From JABAAW01 sp965216605 (GTDB lineage Bacteria > Pseudomonadota > Alphaproteobacteria > JABAAW01), in the NCBI GenBank assembly GCA_965216605.1, contig CBDCGG010000002.1, positions 1,116,001-1,180,000 on the forward strand: DNA of 64,000 bases, in the 5' to 3' direction. The position numbers were made by a program, and so were the translations under genes. The notes below the pieces were generated by a model that worked only from the letters and a program-made list of their open reading frames with translations, searched no databases and was not told the origin of the DNA. Of this stretch, positions 43,601-51,922 are shown in pieces. Position 1 is the first letter of the stretch; each line of letters starts with the position of its first letter.

Positions 43601-44113
43601 TCAGGAGTGCGAGGCGTTGTTCGGAAAGCGTAGGACTTTGCCGACATCCACAATCTTGCTATCTTGAGTTTTGCCGTCTTGTTTCCTGCCTTGCTTTTTG
43701 TCTTGGGGTTGATCGGCTTTGAGTGTCAGCGACTTTTGTTGTTGCAGATAGACGAGCCTCTGTTGGCATTGCCGCAGCAGCTTTTCCTGTCCGACTTCTG
43801 ATGCGGCAAAGCTCCCGTCCGACATAGAGGCGAGAGATTTTTCTGCCTCGCTGATCTCGTGTAAGTTGAGCGCGCAGAAGGCTCTGCCGAGCTTCCAGCG
43901 TTCATCAGAGGGTTCGAGCGCGCTGAGAAGGCGGTAGGCGTAGAGCGCGTTGTGCGTGCGACCGACCGAGAGTTCTCCGACCGCGTAGTGTCCCAACGCA
44001 CGCCAAATATTCTTGTTGGCATTGTCGCTCTGTTGCGCGGGGGGAGCGGCGGGAGATGCCAGAGTGGAGACAGTGGTAGCGGCGGCGTTATGGGAGGAAT
44101 CGGTCATGGTCAT
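43601..44113 (-). CDS. TPR-like T3SS protein (SctG/YscG-like candidate)
   Basis: 170 aa. The middle (LGHYAVGELSVGRTHNALYAYRLLSALEPSDERWKLGRAFCALNL) reads like TPR helices of the YscG/PscG needle chaperone group. N terminus is Ala/Ser/Thr-rich and the C terminus carries a Lys/Gln/Asp repeat (QDKKQGRKQDGKTQDSK). Position near sctF supports a needle-chaperone role, but sequence evidence is modest. Confidence 0.5.
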   Translation of the reverse strand: MTMTDSSHNAAATTVSTLASPAAPPAQQSDNANKNIWRALGHYAVGELSVGRTHNALYAYRLLSALEPSDERWKLGRAFCALNLHEISEAEKSLASMSDGSFAASEVGQEKLLRQCQQRLVYLQQQKSLTLKADQPQDKKQGRKQDGKTQDSKIVDVGKVLRFPNNASHS

Positions 44114-44122
44114 GGTTATGGA

Positions 44123-44533
44123 TCAGGCTTTGATGAGCAGGCGTTGGTTGTCGGAGGCTTCTTGTTGCAAGGTGAGCGATTCCGCGATCTGTCGTTGTAG
44201 CGTTTGTGCGCAGGCGATCAGGTTCTTTGCCGCTGCTTTGTTGTGCAGATGAGCGAGGGCTGTAGTCAGCGTTTGTTGGGCGGCTTGCAAACGCGTGTGC
44301 ATGCTGGCGGGCGAGAAGTGCGTATCGGGCGGAGCGAGGCTTTGCAGCGTTTCTGCCAGCATCGGATCGCGCTGTCTAAAGGTGGCGTGCGCGCTCTCTA
44401 GCGAGGAGGCGGGTTGAGCGTGGTAGTAGGCGGCAGAGCGTTTCAGAAATATATCCGCCACTTGCGTCGCATGCTTGCTCGGCTCAAAGGGGCGCGCGAG
44501 GCTAGGGGTTTTGGCGGCGGCGAGGTCGGTCAT
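44123..44533 (-). CDS. Small helical T3SS-operon protein, unassigned
   Basis: 136 aa, almost entirely helix-forming, no membrane span. Lies directly after the needle gene, the place where the inner-rod gene sctI often stands, but I cannot see a convincing SctI C-terminal signature. GAGGG precedes the ATG at 44533. Could be SctI, a co-chaperone or a regulator. Confidence 0.45.
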   Translation of the reverse strand: MTDLAAAKTPSLARPFEPSKHATQVADIFLKRSAAYYHAQPASSLESAHATFRQRDPMLAETLQSLAPPDTHFSPASMHTRLQAAQQTLTTALAHLHNKAAAKNLIACAQTLQRQIAESLTLQQEASDNQRLLIKA

Positions 44534-44541
44534 GCTTACCC

Positions 44542-44769
44542 TCAGTTCATGCGTTGCAGGATGCCTTTGACCATGTCGTCGACCGACTTGACCATTTGCG
44601 ATTCAAACTGCACCAGCATGTTCATTTTCATCATTTTCATTTGCATGTTGATCATGTCTTTCGGGTTCGAGGGATCCATATCTTTTGCAGATGCGTTGAA
44701 TTCGTCGATCGACTTGCTGGCGGACTTACCCACCGAATTTGCGATATTTTCTAAGTTGATGCCGCTCAT
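44542..44769 (-). CDS. sctF: T3SS needle protein SctF
   Basis: 75 aa, the correct size for the polymerising needle subunit. The C terminus ESQMVKSVDDMVKGILQRMN closely matches the YscF/PrgI ending (K-x-x-x-D-x-x-x-GILQ), and DPSNPKDMINMQMKMMKMN fits the NP...Q motif of the hairpin turn. I start at ATG 44769 (MSGINLENIANS) after AAAGG; a longer in-frame extension to 44901 would add an atypical proline-rich tail. Confidence 0.82.
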   Translation of the reverse strand: MSGINLENIANSVGKSASKSIDEFNASAKDMDPSNPKDMINMQMKMMKMNMLVQFESQMVKSVDDMVKGILQRMN

Positions 44770-44858
44770 GGGAAGACCTTTCGAGTTGGGTTGCGGGGGA
44801 GGGGTTCGGGGAGGGGTTGCGGGCGAAGTCTTTCGTGTTGAAGAACTTTCGGGGGCGT

Positions 44859-45089
44859 TCAGGGTTGTTTGCTGATCTTGTCCATGTGTTGCATCGACCA
44901 TACGGTCTGCAAAATATGACGAGCGCTCTTGACGGCTTCTTGTCGCTTGTCTGCTCCAAAAGCAACATTTGGCGCACCATTTGGCTGTTCGGCAAGGCGT
45001 TCGAGGAGCGATTCCAAGTACTTCCGATCCTTGTCTTGCGCCAAGCGTTCGCCAAGGTCGGTCAGTTGGGGGATTTGCGGATCAGACAT
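44859..45089 (-). CDS. Small helical protein, SctE/YscE-type needle co-chaperone candidate
   Basis: 76 aa; LTDLGERLAQDKDRKYLESLLERLAEQ then a second helix KRQEAVKSARHILQTVWSMQH. Size, two-helix plan and position just upstream of sctF match YscE/SsaE co-chaperones, which hold the needle subunit with the YscG-type partner. First gene of the leftward T3SS unit. ATG 45089. Confidence 0.5.
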   Translation of the reverse strand: MSDPQIPQLTDLGERLAQDKDRKYLESLLERLAEQPNGAPNVAFGADKRQEAVKSARHILQTVWSMQHMDKISKQP

Positions 45090-45392
45090 GGTCGCTTGCT
45101 CTTTCACTTTAATGGAAATTGACTAAAACTGAATGGTTGTTTATACCTCAACCGATTCTCTTTTTGAGCGAATCGACAAAGATGTTTTTCTCTTTTTCGT
45201 TGAAAAACGATTTTAAGTCAAGAAAAAAGAAAAATAAAGTCATTTTTTCTGTAATTTTCTTAAAAAATGCGTTTTTTTCCTTTTCTTTTCTTGCGATGCA
45301 TTTTTTTCTTGCAAAACAATCAAAAGATGATAAAAATTTATGGAAATACACATATTATGCCTCTACTGCAAATCTTCGCGGAGGACAAAAAC
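45090..45392. promoter_or_regulatory. AT-rich divergent control region of the T3SS
   Basis: About 300 bases, far more AT-rich than its surroundings, with long T runs. It separates the leftward needle/export unit from the rightward effector/translocator unit. An inverted repeat CGATTC (45153..45158) / GAATCG (45170..45175) lies just upstream of a minus-strand TATAAA (45145..45140), about 50 bases before ATG 45089: a candidate operator plus -10. TATTAT at 45353..45358 could be a rightward -10, but I see no matching -35. AT-rich islands like this are often targets of silencing proteins of the H-NS/MucR type. Confidence 0.5.
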
Positions 45393-46691
45393 ATGACAAG
45401 CATAGACGGACCAGGTCGCTCGCACGGCGTTGCACAAACAAGCGACCTCGACCAAGCACGCAAGAGCGAAGCTACCGAGCGCAAGGGGAAACGTCCCTTC
45501 GCCGCCTTGCAGAATCGTCGAGGCTCCGTCGAAAAAGCGGTGCACGCGCGCGAAAAGGAGAGCGGCTTCAAAGGCAAACTCGATAAAAATTTTAACAGCA
45601 ACGCAGACGATATTCTCCGCTCGATGAAAGCAAGGAAGGGCGGGAAAGATCAGGTGACAACAAGACAACATGTAACAAAACAAGCGGCAACGCCCGCTCC
45701 GCCAAAACCGCAGCGTGCGCCAGAACAAACCGCTCCACAACAGGCGCAGCAACAGGCAGCAGCGCGTGCCTCCGTCAAAGCACCTCCTAGACCCCAGCGT
45801 TCCGAAGCGTCCAAAGAAGTGTTCAAGGAGGCATCTAATGTAGACTTGAAGGGCGCATCGAAGACGCTAGGAAGAGCAGGTCCGACAAAGCCCGAACGCT
45901 CCTCCGCCACAAAAACAAGCGCAACCTTGCCGCGTCCGCAGGCAAAACCTCGTACGATCTTCGGGGCTGCCGCTCAAGAAAAGACGCAGCCCACGCCCGC
46001 CGTGCGAACGGTCTTTCCGCAACAGGAGCAGACAGGCGCCGCAAAAGCAAGCGCAAGCAATTACGATGTTCTGACGAATGTTCCTGCCAACAAGCAGCGC
46101 GGCATCCAATACCCGACGATGCAAAAGACACAGAGTGGGGAGCAAAGCGGCGCGCAGGCAGCGACACGCTCCGCCGAGCGCGCACCGCCGCGCCTGAAAC
46201 AGCGACCGCTAGAGGGAGGACAATTCCTGCAAGGCGGAGGGTTCAACCCTGCAAAGACGCTCAACAATCCGCAGGCAGGGCAGACGCTGCGCGGCTTGGA
46301 GGCATCGGTACGCACGCCCGCTCCGCCGCGCTTGAGCATCGGAACGCGCATTATGAACAGCTTGAAAGCCTTCTTCCGTGTAGGAACCCCTGTGCCTCAG
46401 CGCACCTCGGTCTCGTTGCAGGGGCAGCAGTACTCGCAACTCATGGAAACAAGGCTCGAAGACATGCTCATTCAAAAGCCGGCGCTGAGCCAAGACAAGC
46501 AGCGGGTCTTCGAGGCGGCAGAGCGTGAGATCAACCAAAACCTCAGGAGCATCACTCGCAATGTCAGAGATGGCGAATACACAAGCCAAGCGAGGCAAAA
46601 TGTGAGCAACGCCATGCAGCGCATCGAAAATCTGTTCGTCGAGTACGAAACCCTCGAAGAAGCTTTGGCAAACGCAGACGACAATGTCTAA
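45393..46691 (+). CDS. Putative T3SS effector 1, disordered Pro/Gln/Ala-rich protein
   Basis: 432 aa, no recognised family. Residues 1-340 are low-complexity and basic (AAARASVKAPPRPQ-type runs), suggesting disorder; near residue 224 is YDVL and at 240 YPTM, possible phospho-tyrosine docking motifs. Then PPRLSIGTRIMNSLKAFFRV, a possible amphipathic helix, and a helical C-terminal domain of about 90 residues. GGAGG eight bases before ATG 45393 decides the start; an upstream in-frame ATG at 45267 lies in the AT-rich region. First of four similar-style genes. Confidence 0.55.
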   Translation: MTSIDGPGRSHGVAQTSDLDQARKSEATERKGKRPFAALQNRRGSVEKAVHAREKESGFKGKLDKNFNSNADDILRSMKARKGGKDQVTTRQHVTKQAATPAPPKPQRAPEQTAPQQAQQQAAARASVKAPPRPQRSEASKEVFKEASNVDLKGASKTLGRAGPTKPERSSATKTSATLPRPQAKPRTIFGAAAQEKTQPTPAVRTVFPQQEQTGAAKASASNYDVLTNVPANKQRGIQYPTMQKTQSGEQSGAQAATRSAERAPPRLKQRPLEGGQFLQGGGFNPAKTLNNPQAGQTLRGLEASVRTPAPPRLSIGTRIMNSLKAFFRVGTPVPQRTSVSLQGQQYSQLMETRLEDMLIQKPALSQDKQRVFEAAEREINQNLRSITRNVRDGEYTSQARQNVSNAMQRIENLFVEYETLEEALANADDNV

Positions 46692-46753
46692 AGCTATCTA
46701 CTGCGCCGATAGCACAAGGCATAACTTCAAGGCATAACTTAAGGAGATAACTT

Positions 46754-47956
46754 ATGTCCGACTTGGCAACGCACTCCCTCGCGCGCACCGCGCGTAGCGA
46801 GACGCTACCTCCCGCAGACGACGCGAAGGGAGACGCGAAGACGCAAGCTCTCAAAGGGCGTAGTGCTACCTTCGATGTGGGAGCACTCTCGCGCTTGGTC
46901 GGGCAGGACATAAAGACTTCTACTAATAGCGCACCTCAACAAGGGATAGCAGCGCGCTCGGCACGCAGCGACGCGGAAAATCCAGGTCCGCAGCGTATCG
47001 CTCAAACACCTCACGACGGCAAGCCCGATGTGGAAGTGTTGGGAAGGGGCGGGGTTGCGGCTAAAGAAGCAGAGCCTACCTACGCAAACGCGAAAGCACA
47101 CGAGCAAGAACCCCAATACGCCAACGCAAAGTTCGCCAGAGGTGATATTGAATCGGGTTATTCGGTCTTGAAGCAGGAGAGCGATTACGCGCCTTTGGAA
47201 AATCCCATCTACGAGTCGGCGGACAAGACGGGTAGCAAGAAGCGGGAGAGCGATTACTCGGCTTTGGACTCGGCTGTGAAAAATCCCGTCTACGCATCGG
47301 CGGACAAGACGGGTAGCAGGGCTACTAGCAGAGCAGGCGGCGAGGATCCATATCTGACACCGCGTGGCGATGCGGGATCGCGGGGAACCTTCCGCCCGCT
47401 CTCCGATAGGATGGCGAGCATCGGCAACGCTCCTCCGCCGCGCCTAGAGCGACTGAAGGCTGCGGTGCAAAGATTGTTCACTGCCGTCAAAAGCCTTATC
47501 TCGCGTACCGCGCTGGTGAGAAGTCGTCCGGCAAGCCAACCTTCGCGGCTAGCAGCTGCTGGCGGCGAGAGCTGGCGCAATCCCACGCTGGCACGACGCA
47601 CTTTGCCACAAACGCCACAAACGCCACCACAACGGGCAGGCGCAGTTCCTTCAGGATACGAGAGCGGAGCGCAAGGGGTGCGCTCGGATACGCTCGCCTC
47701 TCAGGCGCCCGTCTTCGTAGAGATTTCGGCGACCGAAAGGTACGAGGAGCGGCTGATGACGGATATGCGGAATTTGGGCGATGCAGACAAAGCTAGCGTG
47801 CGCCATTTGGCGGGCGAGATCGACAGAATCACATCCACTGCCGAGACCTTGGATATAGAACTCACCGATCAGCAAGCACTGCAAGTAGCCCAACATCGCC
47901 ACGACATCGCGCTCGTTCTAGAGAATCACATACGAGAGCAGGGCGGTAGCGCATGA
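46754..47956 (+). CDS. Putative T3SS effector 2 with EPIYA/ITAM-like tyrosine motif cluster
   Basis: 400 aa, no recognised family. Residues 105-202 hold eight tyrosines (110, 122, 136, 145, 153, 168, 180, 200) in repeated contexts: EPTYANAK, EPQYANAK, ESGYSVLK, ESDYAPLENPIYESADKTG, ESDYSALD, KNPVYASADKTG, EDPYLTP. Acidic residues before Tyr and YxxL spacing resemble EPIYA sites of CagA/Bep effectors and immune ITAMs that host Src-family kinases phosphorylate. A basic amphipathic segment APPPRLERLKAAVQRLFTAVKSL and a helical C-terminal domain follow. AAGGAG lies 8 bases before the ATG. Confidence 0.6.
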   Translation: MSDLATHSLARTARSETLPPADDAKGDAKTQALKGRSATFDVGALSRLVGQDIKTSTNSAPQQGIAARSARSDAENPGPQRIAQTPHDGKPDVEVLGRGGVAAKEAEPTYANAKAHEQEPQYANAKFARGDIESGYSVLKQESDYAPLENPIYESADKTGSKKRESDYSALDSAVKNPVYASADKTGSRATSRAGGEDPYLTPRGDAGSRGTFRPLSDRMASIGNAPPPRLERLKAAVQRLFTAVKSLISRTALVRSRPASQPSRLAAAGGESWRNPTLARRTLPQTPQTPPQRAGAVPSGYESGAQGVRSDTLASQAPVFVEISATERYEERLMTDMRNLGDADKASVRHLAGEIDRITSTAETLDIELTDQQALQVAQHRHDIALVLENHIREQGGSA

Positions 47957-48007
47957 ACACGAACCACAACACGAGCTGCAACATGAATTATTGGGGAGGA
48001 TGCCCTC

Positions 48008-48718
48008 ATGGCTGACAGGATCAGCGGCGGCAACACGCAAGGAGTGCAGCAGCAACGCGAGAGCCAAGAGGTGCATGGAAAGGAGACGCAGGCAAAGTCT
48101 CCCTCCTCGCAAATCCTCAAGGGGCGCGGCGTGCAAAAGGATGTCGCCCCTCCCATTCGCCAATCCTCGTCGCATCCAGGAATCAAACAAGATGTCAAGC
48201 AAGGTGGGGGAAAGTCGTGGAAGGAACGCACGGCAAAACTCGACGGCGTAGTTCGACGCAGTAAGCCCTCTAGCACTCCCTCTAGCGCATCTTCCAAAGT
48301 ATCCTCCGCAGCAACCTCTAAAACAGGAACGCTCCCTCCCGCAGGAATGCCCGCACCCTACAAGGGGTTACGCACGCTGGAGCGTGGGGCAACCCTGCGT
48401 CCCACCGCCGTCGCCGCACGCGCGACACTATCTAGGTCTGGTAGCAATCTCAACGATGTGCGCCGAGGCAAGTTCAAAGAGCAGTTTCAACAACACGCCA
48501 AAGACTACGATCGCCGCTCCTCCGAACTCAAACCCTTCCAGCAGAAAATCTATCAACAAGAAAAGGCTGCGATCAGCTCCCTGTTAAAGCAGAACCCAGG
48601 CGACGCGCTGGCGGCGAACAAGCAGTTTAGCGATTTGGTAGGGCATGCAAGGCTGATCGAAGACCTGTTCCATGGCGACAGCTCTTACCTTGCCAAACTG
48701 TCGATCGGCGACTGGTGA
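48008..48718 (+). CDS. Putative T3SS effector 3, disordered protein with helical C terminus
   Basis: 236 aa without recognised domains. Residues 1-150 are Ser/Gln/Lys/Pro-rich; the end (FKEQFQQHAKDYDRRSSELKPFQQKIYQQEKAAISSLLKQ) is a helical domain reminiscent in plan of the C-terminal parts of effectors 1 and 2. GGGGAGGAT precedes ATG 48008. Grouped with its neighbours as a secreted-substrate candidate because it lies between the T3SS control region and the translocators. Confidence 0.5.
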   Translation: MADRISGGNTQGVQQQRESQEVHGKETQAKSPSSQILKGRGVQKDVAPPIRQSSSHPGIKQDVKQGGGKSWKERTAKLDGVVRRSKPSSTPSSASSKVSSAATSKTGTLPPAGMPAPYKGLRTLERGATLRPTAVAARATLSRSGSNLNDVRRGKFKEQFQQHAKDYDRRSSELKPFQQKIYQQEKAAISSLLKQNPGDALAANKQFSDLVGHARLIEDLFHGDSSYLAKLSIGDW

Positions 48719-48731
48719 GCGGGTGACGACG

Positions 48732-49862
48732 ATGGTAGATGGAATCAGCAGCGGACAGACGACGCATGCGCGAGGGCAAGGAATCGAACAAGCGCGCGGC
48801 GGCAAGGGCGGCGGAAAAGCCGTCAAGACCGATGCGCTACAGCAGAGGCAAGCCGTGAGCGGACAAGGCGCGCAGTTGCGCTCCCACAAACAAGGTGCTT
48901 CCGTAAAAACAAAAACAGGGCAGTCCTTCTTCCAAAGGCATTTTGGCAAAAAGCCTCCATCGCCACAGCAAGTCAGACAGCAGGAACGCACAGAACGACA
49001 CCAACGGCTGCAGCAACAAGGTCCAGCACTCGTGCAACACAAGAAGGATTACGCCCAAGCGCGCAGCGAGCATACGCGCGATGTGCAAGAAAATAAGGCG
49101 GCGCAAGCGGGCGGAAAAGAAACGATAAAGGGAACGCTGGCGGCTTCGACAAGAGGCGTAGCTAAGCAAGAGGTAGAAGTAGCCGCCTACAAGCACGACC
49201 AACACGGCATGCGCGACAAATTGGGCGCGTTGGACGAATTCACCAAGCTTCGGGCGGAGGGAAAATCGGTGCGCTTCGTCACGCCGAAGTCTACGCTGCC
49301 CCAGCGTAGTGCTATCTTGCACGAGGGACGCAGAAGCTTTTTCGGACAGGCGGGCGCAAAGTTCAAGGATGCGATGCTGCGGATCTTCCGTCCGCAAAAG
49401 TGGCAGCAGCGACAAGTCGCCTTGGGCGAGGCGCGCAAGGCGGAGTTCGCCTACATTAAGCGCAACCACGAGAAAATGCTCGCCGCGGGGAAAGAGAAGG
49501 ACAAGCAGATCGTCGCCCTCGCCAAAGACATGGAGGCAATTCACAAAAGATCGCTGGCAGAAAGCGTGGAGAAGCCTCAAACTGTGCCTCGCCATCTTGG
49601 AGAGAAGCTGACCTACAAGAGCGACCCCGAGCTCTTGAAGAACCCCGACTATGTGCGCGAGCGCGTGCAAGTGCTGGAGCAGATCGCGCAAAAGCGCGTA
49701 GAGACAGAATCTGCCGCCGTCGCTAAAACACGCGAAAAGCTGGACGCACAGCTACGCGGCGTTCAATCCCAACCTCAACCCCAGCCCGATATTCAGGCGC
49801 AACCCACCCCCACCGCTGCTCCGCGCGCTACCCCGCGTGCGCCTACGCAAACAGAATTGTGA
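48732..49862 (+). CDS. Putative T3SS effector 4, basic helical protein
   Basis: 376 aa, Gln/Lys/Arg-rich, no recognised family. Long helical segments (PQQVRQQERTERHQRLQQQGPALVQ; KAEFAYIKRNHEKMLAAGKEKDKQIVALAKDMEAIHKR) suggest coiled coil. GRRSFFGQAGAKFKDAMLRIF is a possible amphipathic helix comparable to those in effectors 1 and 2. It ends in a Pro/Gln/Thr-rich tail (repeats QPQPQP, PRATPRAPT). ATG 48732 lies 13 bases after the previous stop; GTG 48723 is also in frame. Confidence 0.5.
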   Translation: MVDGISSGQTTHARGQGIEQARGGKGGGKAVKTDALQQRQAVSGQGAQLRSHKQGASVKTKTGQSFFQRHFGKKPPSPQQVRQQERTERHQRLQQQGPALVQHKKDYAQARSEHTRDVQENKAAQAGGKETIKGTLAASTRGVAKQEVEVAAYKHDQHGMRDKLGALDEFTKLRAEGKSVRFVTPKSTLPQRSAILHEGRRSFFGQAGAKFKDAMLRIFRPQKWQQRQVALGEARKAEFAYIKRNHEKMLAAGKEKDKQIVALAKDMEAIHKRSLAESVEKPQTVPRHLGEKLTYKSDPELLKNPDYVRERVQVLEQIAQKRVETESAAVAKTREKLDAQLRGVQSQPQPQPDIQAQPTPTAAPRATPRAPTQTEL

Positions 49863-49894
49863 TCTTCCTCTCACCCTCAACGAAGGAGTAACCC

Positions 49895-50563
49895 ATGGCG
49901 GACCTTGGCAGATTCATCCCAGGCATGCTCAATTCTAGTTTATTAGAACAAATTGCGGCAAAGGCAAAGACAACGGCAAAGGCGGCAACGCCCGCCGAAG
50001 CCACGCCTGCAAAGACAACGACCGCCGTCGATACGGGCAGCATCGGCAAGGTTACCACCGATGACGGCAGCCTGCTTGCAGACGGCAAGAAAGCCAACAT
50101 CTCGACGCTCGTGTTGAATCTGATGTTGAAGCGCGTGCACTCGGTCGATGGCGTGCTTGCCGACATGCTCAATCAAATGGACGCAAACACTGTCTCCACC
50201 AAGAACATGAACAATTTTCTCGAACAACTCCGCGAGATGCGACCAACGAGTGCAGATGGCACAATCTCAAAAGGTAGGATGACCATGGCAGAAGACAGAG
50301 TCTACAAAGATAGCGGCAAGAAAATATCACCCAAAACTAGCTGGGGACTCGACTTGAACAAAGACAAATATACGCAGGGGGAAATCGACCAACTCATCGA
50401 AGTTATGAAGTCCAAAATCTCCACCGTCAACTCCAACCAGCAGATGGAGCAGATCAAATTGCAAAAATACAACAACGTGCGAAACGAATCCATGCAAATG
50501 GTCTCCACCGTCATGAAGATGCAGATGCAATCACTGCAAAGCATCGTCAACAACATGAACTAG
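49895..50563 (+). CDS. T3SS extracellular filament/tip protein candidate A (EspA/SseB-like)
   Basis: 222 aa. The C-terminal half is a long amphipathic coiled-coil helix with KISTVNSNQQMEQIKLQKYNNV, comparable to the TTVVNNSQLEIQ region of EspA, and a hydrophobic heptad ending QSLQSIVNNM. N-terminal helices precede it (LVLNLMLKRVHSVDGVLADMLNQM). Expected to cap or extend the needle and link to translocators. Ribosome site and leader (aaggagtaacccATG) are duplicated before the next gene, its paralogue. Confidence 0.6.
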   Translation: MADLGRFIPGMLNSSLLEQIAAKAKTTAKAATPAEATPAKTTTAVDTGSIGKVTTDDGSLLADGKKANISTLVLNLMLKRVHSVDGVLADMLNQMDANTVSTKNMNNFLEQLREMRPTSADGTISKGRMTMAEDRVYKDSGKKISPKTSWGLDLNKDKYTQGEIDQLIEVMKSKISTVNSNQQMEQIKLQKYNNVRNESMQMVSTVMKMQMQSLQSIVNNMN

Positions 50564-50617
50564 AGCACCATGAACACAAACGCTACACAACCCCAACCCT
50601 CAACTAAGGAGTAACCC

Positions 50618-51379
50618 ATGACGAACTTCGACGCCTTAGGAGGGCTCCCCTTCGGGAAACCCCTCGGATACGACCCCTTCGCAGACCCCTTCGGAGACGA
50701 TTCCAAAGCAACAACAGCCAAAGCAACGACCGACAAAGCTCTGCCCTTGCAAGAAACGAAAGATGGAACGCTCGTAAAGTACACGCACACAAAAGCCGAG
50801 GCCGACTACGCAAGAATCCACGCATACAAGGCTACAACCATTATCAAGGGACTCGGCAAGGTCACCAACGAAGACGGCGGCTTCGTTCAAAACGGCAAGA
50901 AGGTCAACCTCTCGACGCTCATGATGAACTTGATGCTACAGCGCGTGCAGTCGGTCGATGGCGTGCTCAGCGGCATGATCAATCAAATGAACCAAAACAA
51001 TGTCGACACCAAGAACCTCAACGATTTTCTCGAACAACTCCGCGAGATGCGACCAACTAGTAGCGATGGCACAGTCTCCAAAGATACGATGAGTAAGGCA
51101 GAAAAAAAGACATACGATGATAGCGGCAGCCAACATGTAGGTCCCGCCATAACTTGGAATCTCGATCTGGACAAAGACTCCTATACGCAAGGGCAAATCG
51201 ACCAGCTCATCGAAGTCGTGAAGTCCAAAATCTCCACCGTCAACTCCAACCAGCAGATGGAGCAGATCAAGCTCGAAAAATACAACAATGTACGAAACGA
51301 ATCCATGCAACTGGTCTCCACCGTCATGAAGGCGGATACGCAATCCGTGCAAAGCATCGTCCACAACATGGGAGGCTAG
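50618..51379 (+). CDS. T3SS extracellular filament/tip protein candidate B (paralogue of the preceding gene)
   Basis: 253 aa. From KVTNEDGGFVQNGKKVNLSTLMMNLMLQRVQSVDGVL to the end it parallels the upstream gene; the last 60 codons are nearly identical at DNA level (50390..50560 versus 51205..51376). The N-terminal 60 residues differ and include LGGLPFGKPLGYDPFADPFGDD. The shared 5' leader shows tandem duplication followed by divergence or gene conversion. Confidence 0.6.
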   Translation: MTNFDALGGLPFGKPLGYDPFADPFGDDSKATTAKATTDKALPLQETKDGTLVKYTHTKAEADYARIHAYKATTIIKGLGKVTNEDGGFVQNGKKVNLSTLMMNLMLQRVQSVDGVLSGMINQMNQNNVDTKNLNDFLEQLREMRPTSSDGTVSKDTMSKAEKKTYDDSGSQHVGPAITWNLDLDKDSYTQGQIDQLIEVVKSKISTVNSNQQMEQIKLEKYNNVRNESMQLVSTVMKADTQSVQSIVHNMGG

Positions 51380-51385
51380 AGCGAC

Positions 51386-51922
51386 ATGGACGCTACTCAA
51401 ACGAGCCAAAACGCGCAACTCGATCCTGCAAGCGAGACCTTGCTCGACGACATCGCGCAGATGTTTTGCGATGGAGGGGGAATCGGAACGGGTGAGATAC
51501 TAGGAATCAGCCCAGAGCAACAAGAGCAACTATACGCCTTCGCATCGATGCTCTACGAAAGCGGGCAGCACGAACAGGCGTGCGATGTCTTCGCACATCT
51601 CTGTCGCGTGCAGCCCACAGAAGTGCGCTTCGTCAAAGCGCTCGGCATGGCACGCCAAATGGCGAAACAATACGAAGGCGCGCTCGATGCCTACTCCATC
51701 GCCGTCGTCCAAGACATCGAAGACGCAGAAGTTTCGATCCACGCCGCAGAGTGTCTGCTCCACTTGGGAGAGATCGGGCGGGCGCGCGCAGCCGTCAAGA
51801 GCGCCTATCTGCAGACGCAGTCGCGTCCCGTCAGCGATGAGCTGCTACGCAAGCTGCAGACAGCGAAGGATGCCTTGGCTTCTTACGACGCAGCAGACAG
51901 AAAACGGGGGAACGGCGCATGA
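51386..51922 (+). CDS. T3SS class II chaperone (LcrH/SycD family)
   Basis: 178 aa TPR protein. LYAFASMLYESGQHEQACDVFAHLCRVQPTEVRFVKALGMARQMAKQYEGALDAYSIAVV is the classic SycD three-TPR core, whose groove holds translocators before secretion. Six bases after the EspA-like gene; the next gene starts in its stop (ATGA). Probable client is SctE or SctB. Confidence 0.85.
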   Translation: MDATQTSQNAQLDPASETLLDDIAQMFCDGGGIGTGEILGISPEQQEQLYAFASMLYESGQHEQACDVFAHLCRVQPTEVRFVKALGMARQMAKQYEGALDAYSIAVVQDIEDAEVSIHAAECLLHLGEIGRARAAVKSAYLQTQSRPVSDELLRKLQTAKDALASYDAADRKRGNGA

